The notes under the pieces: generated by a model
The model's database searches: none
What the model was told of the DNA's origin: nothing
Seen by the model: only the letters and a program-made list of their open reading frames with translations
Part shown: one piece after another, positions 41,839 to 54,585 of the stretch
How the letters are laid out: the number at the start of each line of letters is the position of its first letter
Numbering within the stretch: position 1 is the stretch's first letter
Program-made: the position numbers and the translations under genes
Origin: Thereva unica
Taxonomy: Eukaryota; Arthropoda; Insecta; Diptera; Therevidae
Length of the DNA: 64,000 nt
Assembly: GCA_949987705.1 (NCBI GenBank)
Contig: OX465282.1
Span: 83,750,070 to 83,814,069 of the forward strand
Direction of reading: 5' to 3'

Positions 41839-43000
41839 AAAAAAATTATCAGTACGTATTTTTTGGAGAAAAATGTGGTTTTAGTTGAAATTTTAGTTAA
41901 AACTTTGAGCTACCATATTTTCTGAACGAAGCGACTGAGATTTATGTTAATGATATCAAAATGTACAAGAATGTACATTTCTCTAAAAAATGAGCCTAAA
42001 CACGTTGCTCTATGATAAATAGTTTAAGAGTTATTAAAGTTTAAGTAAATTAAAAAATTGTCCAAATTCTTTTCCCAATTTCTTCCTTAGTCAATGTTTA
42101 ACTTGCACCCTCTTTTTTTAAAAATGCAAAATTAACTTTTATTAACCCCAAAAAATAAACAGCACCAATTTTAAAAACAGGACTACCATTTAAAAGTTCA
42201 AAATGCACTGATGGAGCTAATCAAGTGCTCCTGTTTCAAAGAGTGCAAAATACAAAATTTGGATTTACCATTTTCTTTTCCGTTACATTTTGAGTTTTTT
42301 GCTATCAGACATCATGTCGCAAAGCAAAAGAAAGGGAAAACAAATCCCATTCACCTACACTTACTACACGAGGAATCCTGCCAAAATTTCAAGTGGAGCT
42401 AATCAAGTGCTCCGGACTGTTGACTAGATTTTTTTTATTTTATTATCACATAAACTTTATTGTGTATATAGAGTCGTTTTTGGCTCTGCAGATGGAATTT
42501 TAGCTCTTGCTTGCATCCAAAAGTGCATTTTATGCATGTTAGTCCATTAAAAATGCGGGGGGAGGGAGTCAAAACATAACACCATTATGAAAATCGTTCC
42601 CTATAGTTTTTTGGGACGCTTATTACGATCTCGCTGTCCTAAAGCATGGGCGTTACCCTTAAAAATACAAAAAACACCCCAATAAAATAAAAAAAAATTC
42701 TAGTCAATATTAATTTATTATTTTTAATGATTATATTTGAAAAACTATCGAAGAAATAGCATACACAATATGATTTTATTGTTATTTACACCAAGATATG
42801 CTATTCTTTCCAAAAAATCGGATGGATAAGAAATATCTCGAAAAACAACCTCAAATCATTAATTCTGACGGCCTAGCAAGAGATATAGTATTCAAACATT
42901 ATTGAAAAGTTAAAAAAATACTTTAAGAAAAGGAAAATAAAAATATACCCTAAGTGACATAAAGACAATTTCATGCTACTCTTAATCAACACTTTTTATA

Positions 43001-43519
43001 CTAACCTTGACGCATTCGTATAACTTCACGAATAAATTTTTTGTTATTGTTTGTTCCCCAGTGATATCTCACATCTAACAATTTTTGAAACTCGGTCACA
43101 GGAATGTAAATATTGCACTTAAATACATCTGAAACATCATTTGTAACTTCTTCCACAATAGTAGAATTTTGTAAACTTTCGGCAATACTTTTTTCTAAAT
43201 CATTAGAATCTTCATACTCATCAATATTCTCTTCTTTAATTATTATTCCTCTTGCCTCGTATAATTTATTTTTTATGTTATCTTTATTACACACCACGTA
43301 AGTGTAAAAAGAAGACGGCAACTTCACAAATTGCTCGTCTTTTTTGCTATTTTGTTCTTGAAATGCTTCGGCTATTTCTTGCCACACACGATCTGTTTTT
43401 GATTTAATAACACCATCATCCATTACAATTGAATGTTTGTATGATAATAATAATTCACAAATTACGTTTTCGTCGTATAGACGTGGTCTTCCACGTTTTC
43501 GCGGTGTAATTTTACTCAT
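43001..43519 (-). CDS. AT-hook protein exon 1, right arm copy
   Basis: Translates identically to 39401-39919. No exon 2 follows it in this orientation: downstream on the minus strand comes the truncated Tc1-like MITE and then the antisense of exon 2. It is therefore an orphan copy. Confidence 0.6.
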   Translation of the reverse strand: MSKITPRKRGRPRLYDENVICELLLSYKHSIVMDDGVIKSKTDRVWQEIAEAFQEQNSKKDEQFVKLPSSFYTYVVCNKDNIKNKLYEARGIIIKEENIDEYEDSNDLEKSIAESLQNSTIVEEVTNDVSDVFKCNIYIPVTEFQKLLDVRYHWGTNNNKKFIREVIRMRQG

Positions 43520-43945
43520 GTTGTTGTTTATAAATTTTAAATTTTATTTGGGGACTTTCGAAACAAGAGAAGGACTGTAAAACAACTACTTATACATACA
43601 GTTGCTTCATGGATTTAACAAATTTTTTTATATTTATGTTTAAGTAATCGAACGAATGTTTTTTGTATATTCATTCATTAATCTGTAACGGTCGGCCATC
43701 TGGCGACAAATCATATTAACACTTAAAGACCTGCCCAACGGTTTTTGTAGCTTAGCTAATTTTCTACAAAAAAAAGTATATATATTTTATTGCTTTTTCT
43801 TGTAACAGTAAGAGGTTTGAGATATTTTGATTTACAAAGTTTTAAATTTTATGTTTCTCCTTTCTTGAGGTATGTATTTATTATGAGGTGTTATATCCAT
43901 CATATCTAAGCATGTAAGAAAACCTGGTAATAAAGAAAAGCTTAC

Positions 43946-44712
43946 CTTTAATTAAACGATGAAGATGTAGTCCAATTCCTCTTCAAATTTCTGGTACAGC
44001 ATCAACGTGCGTACATTGGATTTCAATAGCTTCAGTTATCGCTGATCCCAACTTAGGGTCGGCGACTCCCAAAATACATTTTTTCTTAAATTTGGAAAAT
44101 ACACCATCCAAAAATAGAAATTATGCTATACTATTCTCAAGGGCAGCTACAGCAGTATTGAATGGAGAAAAAGTAACAAACTTAACTATTGAATTAAATT
44201 TGCTTAAATATGTTACGGATGATTCAACTTGGGGTAAAAACATCGATACTTCTGCAAATTCAGCAACGCTAAAAAGAGCAAAACCTGCCGCATGTACAGT
44301 ACGTACAAACGCGACTATACGGATATGTTGTTAGTTTAATTCATATGTTCGTCGTGTAATCAAATATTACATTAATTTTTGAATAGAAATGGTTTTTACA
44401 CTTACCATTTTCAATCTATATTTATTTAACGTTGACGGAAATAAACTCTTCTTACTCCATAAACAACCTAAACAACCACGGGCGTTATTTTATTTTGTTG
44501 TTTAAATCTTACTGACTCAATGAGCCACTTACCGAAAAGGGTAACTTATTTGGAAATAGAGCTCTTCGGCCACAAACCCAGAAAATCAATGATATGAACA
44601 ACTTTAATTTGGCCTTTGAAACTCTCTCTCGCGGGGATGCCGTTTAAAATTCTGTTGATTCAAATGTCGTTTCGTCTGTAAAGCTAGAAAGGCTGCAACT
44701 AAATTTGTGATC
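43946..44712 (-). pseudogene. Nop56: Captured NOP56 gene fragment, right arm
   Basis: Mirror of 38208-38974: leader 44409-44712, ATG at 44406-44408, exon down to 43946. The same frameshift and stops appear to be present. The frame at 44092-44334 on plus is antisense to this exon and not a gene. Confidence 0.83.
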
Positions 44713-44715
44713 TAA

Positions 44716-47700
44716 GGGCTGTTTTACACGAGCCGACGGCCAACCAACAGAAATCGGCTATTATCGTCCATTCCCTTTTGAAACTCGACGACAAGTCGCA
44801 TGGGCTTTCACACGGGCCAATTTTTCCAACCAACTCTACGTCAAAACGCTTTAGCTTATTGTTGTTGTTTTGTCTTTTCTCTTTCTTTTCTTCTTCACAA
44901 AGGAATAAAAAACAACAACAACCACACAGCTGTCAAAAAGTCGTATCGAAAATCGTGTGAGAAAGTTGAATGGAAAAATCTTCCCTCCCCATCGTCCTCT
45001 CTCGCCCTCTTCTCTACAAATGACGTTTTCATACGATTTCTGTTGGTTGGCCGTCGGCTCGTGTAAAACAGCCCTAAGCAATTTTTCCCTCTAAGCAATT
45101 TTCCCTTGCTTTGCATTACACTCGTCTAAATGTAGACAGGCTTGTATGGCTTGTATGCAGGAATTGACCCAACTGCTATGGCCAGTTTCACACGGGCCAA
45201 CACCCAACCAACAAAAATCGATTTAGCTCGAATTAACGTATAAACGGGTATTTAATATTCTTTTAACTTTGGCTTAAGACGAAAAATTTTGTAATAATTC
45301 GAATTACCTCGTTTATACGACAAAAAATTTTGTATGATCCATAATTCTAATTGAAAGCTTTACAGGAACGTTTAAATGTATTATAAATAAAATTCACTTG
45401 TCAGAAAAAAACAGAGCTAAAGAAAACAAGAGATAGAAGTAACATTTTATATGTGTGTAAGTTTTCACGCGTTTGCTTTTGCGTGAAAAATGTTTCGTTA
45501 AGTTCTTCCGCTCCCTTCCCTCTCTCATCAATAAAACCGTTTTTACTTCCCATGAATGTGCACCGTCTGAATAGCCCCATTCATAAACGGGGTAGGTGTA
45601 ACACTTACTATGATTACATGCCGGACTGAGGACTTGACTTAAGATCCAACTGACAGTTCAATCCGCAGTGACAGTTCACCTACTTGAGAGCTTGACTTCA
45701 AGCTGGCTTGAAATATGCTTGACACTTCTCATTAGTTTGCTTCGAAATAGCAATGGAAGAAATGCTTTTTCTCATTTATGTACAGTTTATATAAATAAAA
45801 TAAATTTATTAAGTGAATTGCAAAGGAACTGAATTACACAATTCACGGAGAACTAATTTCAAAACTCAAGCGCTCAAGCAGAGGTTACATGGCTTAGTTC
45901 AAGTCGATCCGATAAATTTTTCGGATCTACTTGAGTCAAGCTTACTTGAAGTCGATCTGAGGTTACTTGGTAGACTTGACTTTCAAGTCTACTTGAAGTT
46001 GACTTCAAGTATGCATGTAATCATAGTAATAGTAAATATGTCTCTAGCACGGTCGTATAGACAGGTCTGGAACTCGCTGCTCAAACCTGTGAGCGTTTCG
46101 CGTATCGTTACTGGAGTTTCTTGATGTAGACTGCAGATGGCGATTTGTCTATGTTACTTGCTGTTGTTGTTTTTGCTAATTGTGAGCTAGCGTAGCACTT
46201 AGAGGCCTTTTAATGGTCCTAGCCTTTCAGCCATATAACCATGAAACTTCGTTTGTCTAAATTACGATGTCATTATGATATTAAGCATGAAAGCACGCGG
46301 TCGAAATTTGTTACTTAGACTTCTGCGCCGCCAGTGATCAATTCAAGAACTACTGCAAAGTCCATCTGAAACGCGCACACTTTTCTCTATGGGATGGTGA
46401 GAGAGTTCCCAGACCTGTCTATACGACCGTGGTCTCTAGGCACCCATTGTTACCATATCAAACATATTTTTAAAATTATAAAAACGTGAACTACTGAAAG
46501 TACCGTATGAAACTAAATTTTAAACTGTCCGGCATAGCTGTTTGAACAAACATCAATTTATGGCCAAAATCATGGCAGATTTGATGGCCGGCCATAATGG
46601 CTTTCCATCGAGTTTGTCATAAGATCTGCCATTAAAAATAGTTAAATTTCAGGGTCTACACTGTCCATGCCATATGGAAATGGCCATGGCTAGTGTAGAC
46701 GCTGTGTTAGGGCTGGAATGAAATTACCAAGTTAATATCAGCAAAATTCATTACGTTTACATGCTTACTTGAAGTATACTTGAAGTAGATTTCAAGTAAC
46801 TAAATATGCACGTAACCTCGTCCTGACTTCAAGTATACTTGAGTCAAGTAAATCACAAAAATTTGTTTGATTGACTTGAAAAAGCTCATGTAAACACTAC
46901 TTGAATACTTGAAATTTTGCTTGTGTATTTTTTCTTTGGAACAAGAAGAAGATAAAAACTGTAGTGAATGTATACTTTTGATGCAATATTTTTAAAGTTA
47001 TTTATATTATAATTTGAAGATAGTTTCTGTTATAATATGAAAGGTCAAGTGTCAGTTCAAGAAAATTTCAAGACATTTTGAAGTCAAGTAAATTAACCGA
47101 AAACGCAACTTGAGTTTCAAGTAAATTTCAAATCAGGAACTCAAGTAAATCATTTAAACGTAATGATTTAATCGATTTAGCTCGAATTAACGTATAAACG
47201 AGTATTTAATAATTCTTTTAACTTTGGCTTACCCGGGGGCTAGACGATCAATTTTTCAATTGCAATATTGCATTGCAGCATTAAAATTGATCGACTGCTG
47301 CAATATTGCATATAATATTGTAAATGCAATGGCTGCATATGCAAGAAATTCAAAATTTTTTTAAAACAAAATGGGGGAAAATGAAAAACCTAGGCATTGG
47401 AGATTACTTGACGTGGTTTATTTAATGTTATATGAATTAATCTAAAAATTTTTTAGAAGGCAAAAGTTAACTATTTTTTTTTTATTACAAAATGAGTGAA
47501 TTAATGAAAATTAGTACCAAAGGGCCTTTCCACACTAGTATTCTGTATTCAGTATGCAAACGGGTTTTTTTAGGAAGGGGGTAAGAGAATCAAGGAGAAT
47601 TCTCTACAAAAAGTGATGAACTGGGAGAGAAATGTGCAGCACATTTCAAACCTATTTCTCGGGCTTCAACTCACTAACTCCAATAGAGACACAGTTTGGA

Positions 47701-48185
47701 GGGTCAGAAATTTTCAAGAAATTGCACACGCACACAATCAAGTACTTAATCGGAATATGAATGGTTACGCCGCTGCAAGAATATAGGTGTGGAAATCGCG
47801 GTTGTTGTCAATCCAGTTTGCATACCGCATACAGAATACTAGTGTGGAAAGGCCCAAATACAGCAACTATCTTCTACGTGTTTTTTGTAAGAATGAAATT
47901 GCAATGCAATGAAATTACTGCCGATAAAACTTTGACATGCAATATTTCAAATTGCAATTGCAGGCAAAATGATCGTCTGACCCCGGGTTAAGACGAAAAA
48001 TTTTGTAATAATTCGAATTACCCCGTTTATACGACAAAAAATTTTGTATGATCCATAATTCGAATTGTTTTTGGAGTAGCTATAAACTAGGTAAATGTGA
48101 CGCTGAAGCTGTAGCGCAAACCAGGGAGACTATTCAAGAAGGTATAATTCCGTGTTGTCACTTTTTGTTTGATTAATGATGGCGC
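44716..48185. repeat. Mirror copies of left-arm MITEs
   Basis: Inverted counterparts: GGGCTG-ended MITE 44716-45074; TTACTATG element 45605-46029; hAT-like MITE 46048-46431; dispersed repeat 46440-46704; 417-bp MITE 46749-47165; GACGATCA MITE 47232-47987 with nested GGGCCTTTCC MITE 47522-47855. Confidence 0.88.
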
Positions 48186-48694
48186 CACAGTCACATGTAC
48201 CCCAAAAAACATGGCGGATTATATTCATCCGGTTCATGGCCAAGTTCGTTAACTATTAAAATATTTTATGTTTACGCCTAACTTGAAAAATCGGCTTCTG
48301 ATTTTTCGTATTTAACCATTTTATGGATTTTCCAATGAATTTTTATTAATTCCCAATAATTTATTTTGCATTTCGGCTGACAATTTTGAAGAAATGGTCG
48401 AAATGGGTAAAATTCAGCTAACTTCAGCTTTAGGCGTCATCTGTGGCCAAAAATGAACTAGAAGTTTAGTTTCTGCTACGCATCAATTTTCGGTTATTTT
48501 CCCCATAAGAGTTATACCTCCTTGTATAGCCTCCATGGCGCAAACTGTCAAAAGTAAAAAAAAGTAGCCGACCCGAAGTACATACACAATGTGCAGCTGG
48601 CGCGTGGTGCTGGTTTTGTAGCTCACTTTTGCCAACTTTTTACTTTTGGTACGCGCCAATACACCAGCCAGTTGGGAATTGTGATGGCGCTCAA

Positions 48695-49925
48695 GTCAAT
48701 GTGGTGTGTGCTTTGTGGTGCAGCTTACTAGAATGAAATTTATACGACCCTCGAGCACACAATTAGCACCTAAATATTGCGTTCATACATTTAATTTTTA
48801 TTGTTAAATAGATGATGTTATGCTAGCTTCACGTGAAGCAACAACATTATTGAATCTTCAATTTATAATGTTGGCACTAAATTAGCCCCTAAAAAGCCCC
48901 TAATTTTGGTATTTTCGAAATTTATTTCCGAGACTTAGTGGTGCCAGCTTCAATTATGTGTTTCTTTTTGTTCCATTTATCATCGTACCTGAATTGTTCA
49001 TTTCAATTATATCGGTGTGTGAATTGTGGTGCAGCTGACTAAAATGAAATTTATACGACTTTGAAGCACCCGATTAGCACCTAAATATGCCGTTCATACA
49101 TTTAATTTTTATTGTTAAATAGATGATGCTCTAGCTTCAATTGTTTTTTTCAATTATATCGGTGTGTGCTTTGTGGCGCAGTTGATTAAAATGAAATTTA
49201 TACGACCTTAAAGCACCCAATTAGCACCTAAATATGCCGTTCATACATTTAATTTTTATTGTTAAATAGATGATGTTCTAGCTTCAATTCTTTATTTCAA
49301 TTATATCGGTGTGTGGTTTGTGGTGCAGCTAACTAAAATGACATTTATACGACCTTGAAGCACCTAATTAGCACCTAAATTTGCCATTCATACATTTAAT
49401 TTTTATTGTTAAATAGATGATGTTAAATTTTGTGTTTTGTTTTTGTTCCATTTGTCATCGTACCTGAATTGTTTACTTCAATTATATCGGTGTGTGCTTT
49501 GTGGTGCAGGTGACTAAAATGAAATTTATACGACCTTGAAGCACCCAATGAGCACCTAAATATGCCGTTCATACATTTAATTTTTATTGTTAAATAGATG
49601 ATGTTGTGCTAGCTTCAATTGTTTATTTTAATTATATCGGTGTGTGCTTTGTGGTGCAGCTGACTAAAATGAAATTTATACGACCTTGAAGCACCTAATT
49701 AGCACCTAAATTTGCCTTTCATACATTTAATTTTTATTGTTAAATAGATGATGTTGTGCTAGCTTCACGTGAAGCTGGCACAACATTATTGAACCCTCAA
49801 TATCTTTTTCATTTTGTGAGCCCCTAATTTATAACGTTGGCACCAAATTAGCCCCTAAAAAGCACCTAATTTTGGCATTTTCGAAATTGATTTTCCAGAC
49901 TTTGTGGTGCCAGCTTCACAGGGCT
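48695..49925 (-). repeat. Subterminal tandem repeats, right arm
   Basis: Mirror of 32995-34225, ending GGTGCCAGCTTCACAGGGCT, followed by the GATAAAGGG duplication. Confidence 0.85.
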
Positions 49926-49934
49926 GATAAAGGG

Positions 49935-50190
49935 AAGGATGGTACAAGTTTTCGTAGAGATAAGGCGTAGGAGTATAACGCAGTGTCATCGACAAAACTT
50001 ATGACGTGGGTTGGAGGGGATTGATAGCAGATCATTAATGAATATTAGAAAGAGATCAAGTGAGAGAATCGACCCAGGGGAACGCTCGCCGAGATTCAAC
50101 GCCATTCAGTTCTATTTTAATTGAACGGCCAGAAACAAAGTTCTCAAACCACGAGATGTAAGCTAAGTTAGTCAGGTACAGTTTTACAGA
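49935..50190 (-). pseudogene. CR1/jockey-like LINE RT fragment
   Basis: The minus strand reads LTYISWFENFVSGRSIKIEL and NGVESRRAFPW; after a frame change it has LFLIFINDLLSIPSNP-like and SFVDDTALYSYALSL pieces. The same family as 61115-61930 (ESFLSGRSIK, LFLIFINDLLSIPSNP). Several frameshifts. The giant element seems to have inserted within or next to this fragment. Confidence 0.7.
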
Positions 50191-50742
50191 AGGCGTCCAA
50201 TGTTTCAAGTTTCTGCAAATATGTATGTAGTATTAAAGAGGGCGGCTTTTCTATCCACTCAATTAACTCAGTAATTTGCAAAGCAACAAATTTTAAGAAA
50301 ATCACAAACATTAAACAATTTTTTACCTTTGAACCCAAAAAATATTAAAAATAAATGAAAATATTGTAGATATGTATTATAGCACTGGAGAGATTATATG
50401 GATTTGGTGTTTAATAATGGGTCAACACGAAAGAGGCTTTGTCCGTCTTACTTTGATGTTTGAAAAGGCCGACGGAATGCCTGATCGCACAATGTCGACG
50501 GAATGTTTATGCGCACATTTCCAGCGGCGGTGATATTGAATATCATGAAGATCTTCCAATTTCCTACTAATTTATACATACTAGAGTTTTCTATCCTAGA
50601 TTTTTCTTCGTCTGTGCTTTCTAGGTCTGGTCGTCCCAAGCATGCTTATTGCTACACAATATGTCTACATCTAGAACTCTCTTCTTTCATATTGGCTCTC
50701 ATTGCAGCCTGAACATCAAGAACTCCAACTTGTTTGCAATAT
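50191..50742. other. AT-rich stretch, nothing recognised
   Basis: Short open frames on both strands (50448-50712) have no recognised domain. The last four bases, ATAT at 50739-50742, match the Gypsy target duplication. Confidence 0.4.
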
Positions 50743-51238
50743 TGTTACGTTTTTTTACGGCTTAACGGATTCGTAGGATTAATTAAGGAATACACTTTTT
50801 AATTATCTACACAAAATTTATTTATTACGAAACAAAACACAATTTAATAACACAAACAGAATTCTTACAGTTCACTATAATCACTTTCAAATTTACTATC
50901 TCGCACTATTAAATTCTATCTATCGCTTTATAGTTCACTTTCAAATCACTACTTTTCATTGTTCTCACTTTAAAACACTTTTATCGCCTTTTAAATCGAA
51001 ACTGACTCGATAGCGGCTGCCAGGCGCTTTTATATAGGCAGCTCCACCTTTGTCTACTTTCTGGAACCTTCGTTTTCTGGTTCCTTGTGGTATGTTCTTT
51101 TATTTCCTTAAGTTTCGACCAGCTTGAAGTTGTCTTCGCTTATCGCTCGTTAGTTTAGTACATAAATTCTTAGTTCAGACAACAACCGAAAATCGTTGAT
51201 TCATCCTCTCGACAAACAGATGGCGCATAATCATCACA
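50743..51238 (-). repeat. 3' LTR of Gypsy copy 2
   Basis: 496 bp, the reverse complement of the copy 1 LTR with scattered changes; TGTGATGA at 51238-51231 and GTAACA at 50748-50743. GGGGGCAA lies on the internal side. Confidence 0.93.
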
Positions 51239-51249
51239 TTGCCCCCTTC

Positions 51250-54200
51250 TTAGGACTGTTCGTCCCGAACAGTTGTCCATCCTGGATCCGGCTGATGATA
51301 TGGGCACAGCCTGTCTATGTGCACAATCGTCTTCTTGGCTTTGGGCCCTTGTTGAATTCTGTAGACAACGTCGTTGATCCGTGTTAGGATTTTATAGGGC
51401 CCCTCCCACTGGCGCTGAAGTTTCGGTGACTTGCCCTTTCGTCGTCGAGGATTGAACAGCCAAACGAGGTCACCTTCCTGGTATCCGCTACAGTTTGCTC
51501 GGAGGTCGTACCTAGTTTTCATCCTGTCACTGGCTATCTTAAGATTCTTCCTTGCAAGCTGATGGATATCTGCGAGTCGATCACGAAGTTCACCTGTATA
51601 ACCGCCAGTAGACTCGTTGCTTTCAACAGGTGTCCCAAATTTCAAGTCGCTTGGCAGCCGGATTTGTCTTCCAAAAATCACACTACAAGGGGTTTGTCCT
51701 GTGGAATTATGAACCTCTGTCCGATATGCCATTAGAAATATAGGGATGTAACTGTCCCAGTCACGCTGGTGCTCACTAACAACTTTCCTTAGGTGTTCTA
51801 GCATTGTCCTGTTGAATCGCTCTACCATTCCATCGGACTGGGGATGAAGGGGCGTCGTCCTGGTCTTCTTCACTCCAAGTATCTTACATACTTCTTGAAA
51901 AACTTGAGATTCAAAGTTTCTCCCTTGGTCAGAGTGAAGCTCATGAGGAACACCAAATCTGCAGATCCAATTGTTCACTAATTCCTCTGCAATAGTGATT
52001 GCTTCCTGATTTGAAATGACATATGCTTCGGGCCACTTACTGAAGTAGTCCATGACCACCAAAATGTATCGATTTCCTCGGTCTGACACCGGAAAAGGTC
52101 CCGCCACATCGATTGCGATTCTTTCAAATGGGGCTCCCACGTTGTATTGCTGCATTTCTCCTTTTGTTCTTACCCGAGGGCCCTTACTGCTGGCACAAGT
52201 TGTGCATTTACGGCACCAGTCTGCAACATCGTCTCGCATATGAAGCCAATAGAATCTCTCTCTTATTTTTGCCAAAGTTTTATTGACTCCCAGATGTCCT
52301 CCTGATGCGCCGTTATGACACTCCTCGAGAATATCTCTTATTCTAACGCGAGGGACTAATACCTGCATTCGATGAGAGGTACCGTCAGCGGTTTCCCATT
52401 TGCGCTTTAATACTCCTCGCTCAATGTACAACGAATCCCATTGGGCCCAATAGCTCTTCAGGGTCTCGCTCCTCTCAGCAATGTCCTTCTATTCAGGCTT
52501 TTCCTCGTATTCCTTCCATGTCAGAATTGAAGAAATATCCGGGTCGTCGCGTTGGGCGTCTCGGAGTCCCTGGTCATCCCATCCTGTCGTTGGCTCGACT
52601 GTCGTCCTTTGACACTTTTCCTCGATACGTCCACAATGTTTGCAGTCTGGTACGCATGGTCGCCGGGAGAGTGCATCTGCATTTCCATGGTTTCTTCCCT
52701 TTCTGTGGTCTATATTGAAGTCGTAGGACTGAAGTCTCTCTATCCATCTTGCCACTTGTCCTTCAGGGTTTTTGAATTGCATCAGCCATTTTAATGCTGC
52801 ATGATCCGTTCGAAGGATGAAGTTTTGCCCATAGAGATACTTGTGGAAGTGTTTAGTTGGGTCCACGATTGCCAATAGTTCCCGTCTTGTGACACAGTAA
52901 TTCCGCTCCGTTTTCGACAGCGCTCTACTGTAATAAGCTATGACCTTTTCCTGTCCGTCGAAGTTTTGTGATAGCACTGCATCAATCCCGACATTACTCG
53001 CGTCTGTGTCCAATATGAATCTTTCGCCTGGCTTCGGGTATGTGAGTATTGGTGCTTGGCAAAGTCCTCGTTTTAGTGTGTTGAAACTTTCCTCGCACTT
53101 TTCTGTCCAGATAAATGGTTTTCCTTTTTCTGTCAGTTTATGTAATTCCCTAGCTATGTCGGCAAAATTTCTGACAAAACGCCTATAATAGGTAGCAAGT
53201 CCCAAAAAGCTTCGAAGTTCATGTTTATCCTTCGGTGTGGGCCAATTCTTAACCGCTGTTATTTTCTCAGGATCTGTTTGAACTCCATTGGATGAAACCA
53301 CATGTCCGAGATAGTTGACTTGGTCTCTGAACAGTACGCACTTTTTAGGACTGAGTTTCAGTTGGGCTGTTCTCAACTTTTGGAAAACCTCTCGTAGATT
53401 GCCCAGATGTTCCTCGAAACTTTTTCCAACGACGATGATATCGTCCAAATAAACCAGACAAGTCTTCCACGTCAGTCCTCGCAAGACGCATTCCATCAGT
53501 CGTTCGAATGTAGCTGGAGCATTACACAGTCCAAACGGCATGACTGTAAACTGCCACAGGCCGTTTCCTACAGAGAAGGCTGTCTTTTCTCGGTCCTCCG
53601 GGTGAATTTCGACTTGCCAGTAGCCGCTCTTAAGATCCAAGGTAGAAAACCATTTAGCTCCAGAGAGAGTATCCAGTGTGTCATCGATACGAGGTAATGG
53701 GTAGCTGTCCTTTTTAGTGATGTCGTTTAACCGCCGATAATCCACGCAAAATCTTGTACTGCCATCTTTCTTTCTGACTAGAACCACGGGAGACATCCAA
53801 GGGCTTTTCGACTCCTCTATAAGGCCTTGTCTTGTCATATCTTCAATCATACCGGCTGCCTCTTCCCGCTTGGCTAGTGGTAGTCTTCTCGGCGGTTGTT
53901 TAATTGGCTGGGCATCTTTGGTGTCGATCCTGTGTTGAACGATGTCCGTTTTTCCAAAGTCATCATCTCTCATGGCGAAGATATCACTGAAATTCTCTAC
54001 TAATTTCCTTGCCTGGAGATACTGTTTTTGTTCAAGACAACTAGTTGAGAGCACTGCGTTTACTAATTTCGTGGCCTTTGGCTTTGGTTTTGGAACCGTT
54101 TCGATGTTAGCGCACTCCACTAATGTAATCTGTTCTGCCGGTTCTCCTTTCCCCAAAACCGTATCCTTCTTCAATCGTACTTCTCGTTCGTTAGTATTTA

Positions 54201-54585
54201 GCACTCTCACGAATACCTCCTTCTTGTCGTCGATGCTCACCAGACATTTTCCAATCGCTATATTTTTGCTTTGTTCCGTTTTTTCTGGTTCTATAAGGTA
54301 AAATCGGTAGCTCCCGGGATCACCATCGACTATCGCTCGTACCAATTTCTCAGCACACGGAGGAAGCACGGTATCTTCACGAGCGACGACTTTAAGCTGC
54401 GAATAACAAGTGGATCCTGTGGCCATTGGAATCTCCTTGTTGTCATATCTCAGTATTTCCTCTCCAATGTCCAGTAGAATTTTATGTGCTTTCATAAAGT
54501 CCAGACCGAGAATACACTCGTCTGTTATATCAGCTACCAGGAACGAATGTGAAAATCCAATGTCAGCAAGAACCACATCCAACAT
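51250..54585 (-). pseudogene. pol: Gypsy pol: RT, RNase H, integrase, one amber codon
   Basis: One frame from 54585 to 51250, broken only by TAG at 52489-52491, where copy 1 has a Trp codon. Upstream part (698 residues): protease end ILGLDFM; RT with DLKSGYWQVEIHPEDREKTA, MPFGLCNAP and catalytic YLDDIIV; tether and RNase H with DTDASNVGIDAVLS and DHAALKWLM. Downstream part: integrase zinc domain H..H..C..C (GGHLGVNKTL, WCRKCTTCASSKG), core with Asp in AIDVAGPF, Asp in HSDQGRNF and Glu in MVERFNRT, and a C-terminal EGDLVWLFNPRRRKG. No envelope gene follows. This is what copy 1 lacks. Confidence 0.92.

Larger units (their letters stand above)
32995..49925. mobile_element. Giant palindromic transposon, 9-bp target duplication, possible MULE/FB-type
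   Basis: Two inverted arms of 8091 bp (32995-41085) and 8090 bp (41836-49925) surround a 750-bp unique centre. Outer ends read AGCCCTGTGAAGCTGGCACC, inverted on the right. GATAAAGGG flanks both sides (32986-32994 and 49926-49934), so the whole 16,931-bp unit moved as a transposon. Paired coordinates add up to 82,920 over the outer part and 82,921 near the centre; the one-base difference is a T-run (seven at 40112-40118, six in the mirror). A 9-bp duplication, fold-back form and tandem subterminal repeats fit Mutator-like/FB-NOF elements, and the interrupted gene inside may be such a transposase. Each arm carries a NOP56 fragment. Non-autonomous, because the putative transposase is cut at the right-arm junction. 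Confidence 0.85.

Noticed and set aside
32995..49925. The giant palindrome as a long-read or assembly artefact
   Set aside because: A missed-adapter hairpin would have no unique 750-bp centre, no 9-bp duplication outside the arms and no broken MITE at one inner edge. All three are present. Read support should still be checked.
32995..49925. A Polinton/Maverick element, because of size and long inverted repeats
   Set aside because: No DNA polymerase B, integrase, ATPase or capsid genes are visible, and the duplication is 9 bp instead of the usual 6 bp.
53407..54301. Plus-strand frames opposite Gypsy pol
   Set aside because: Shadows of the minus-strand RT frame.
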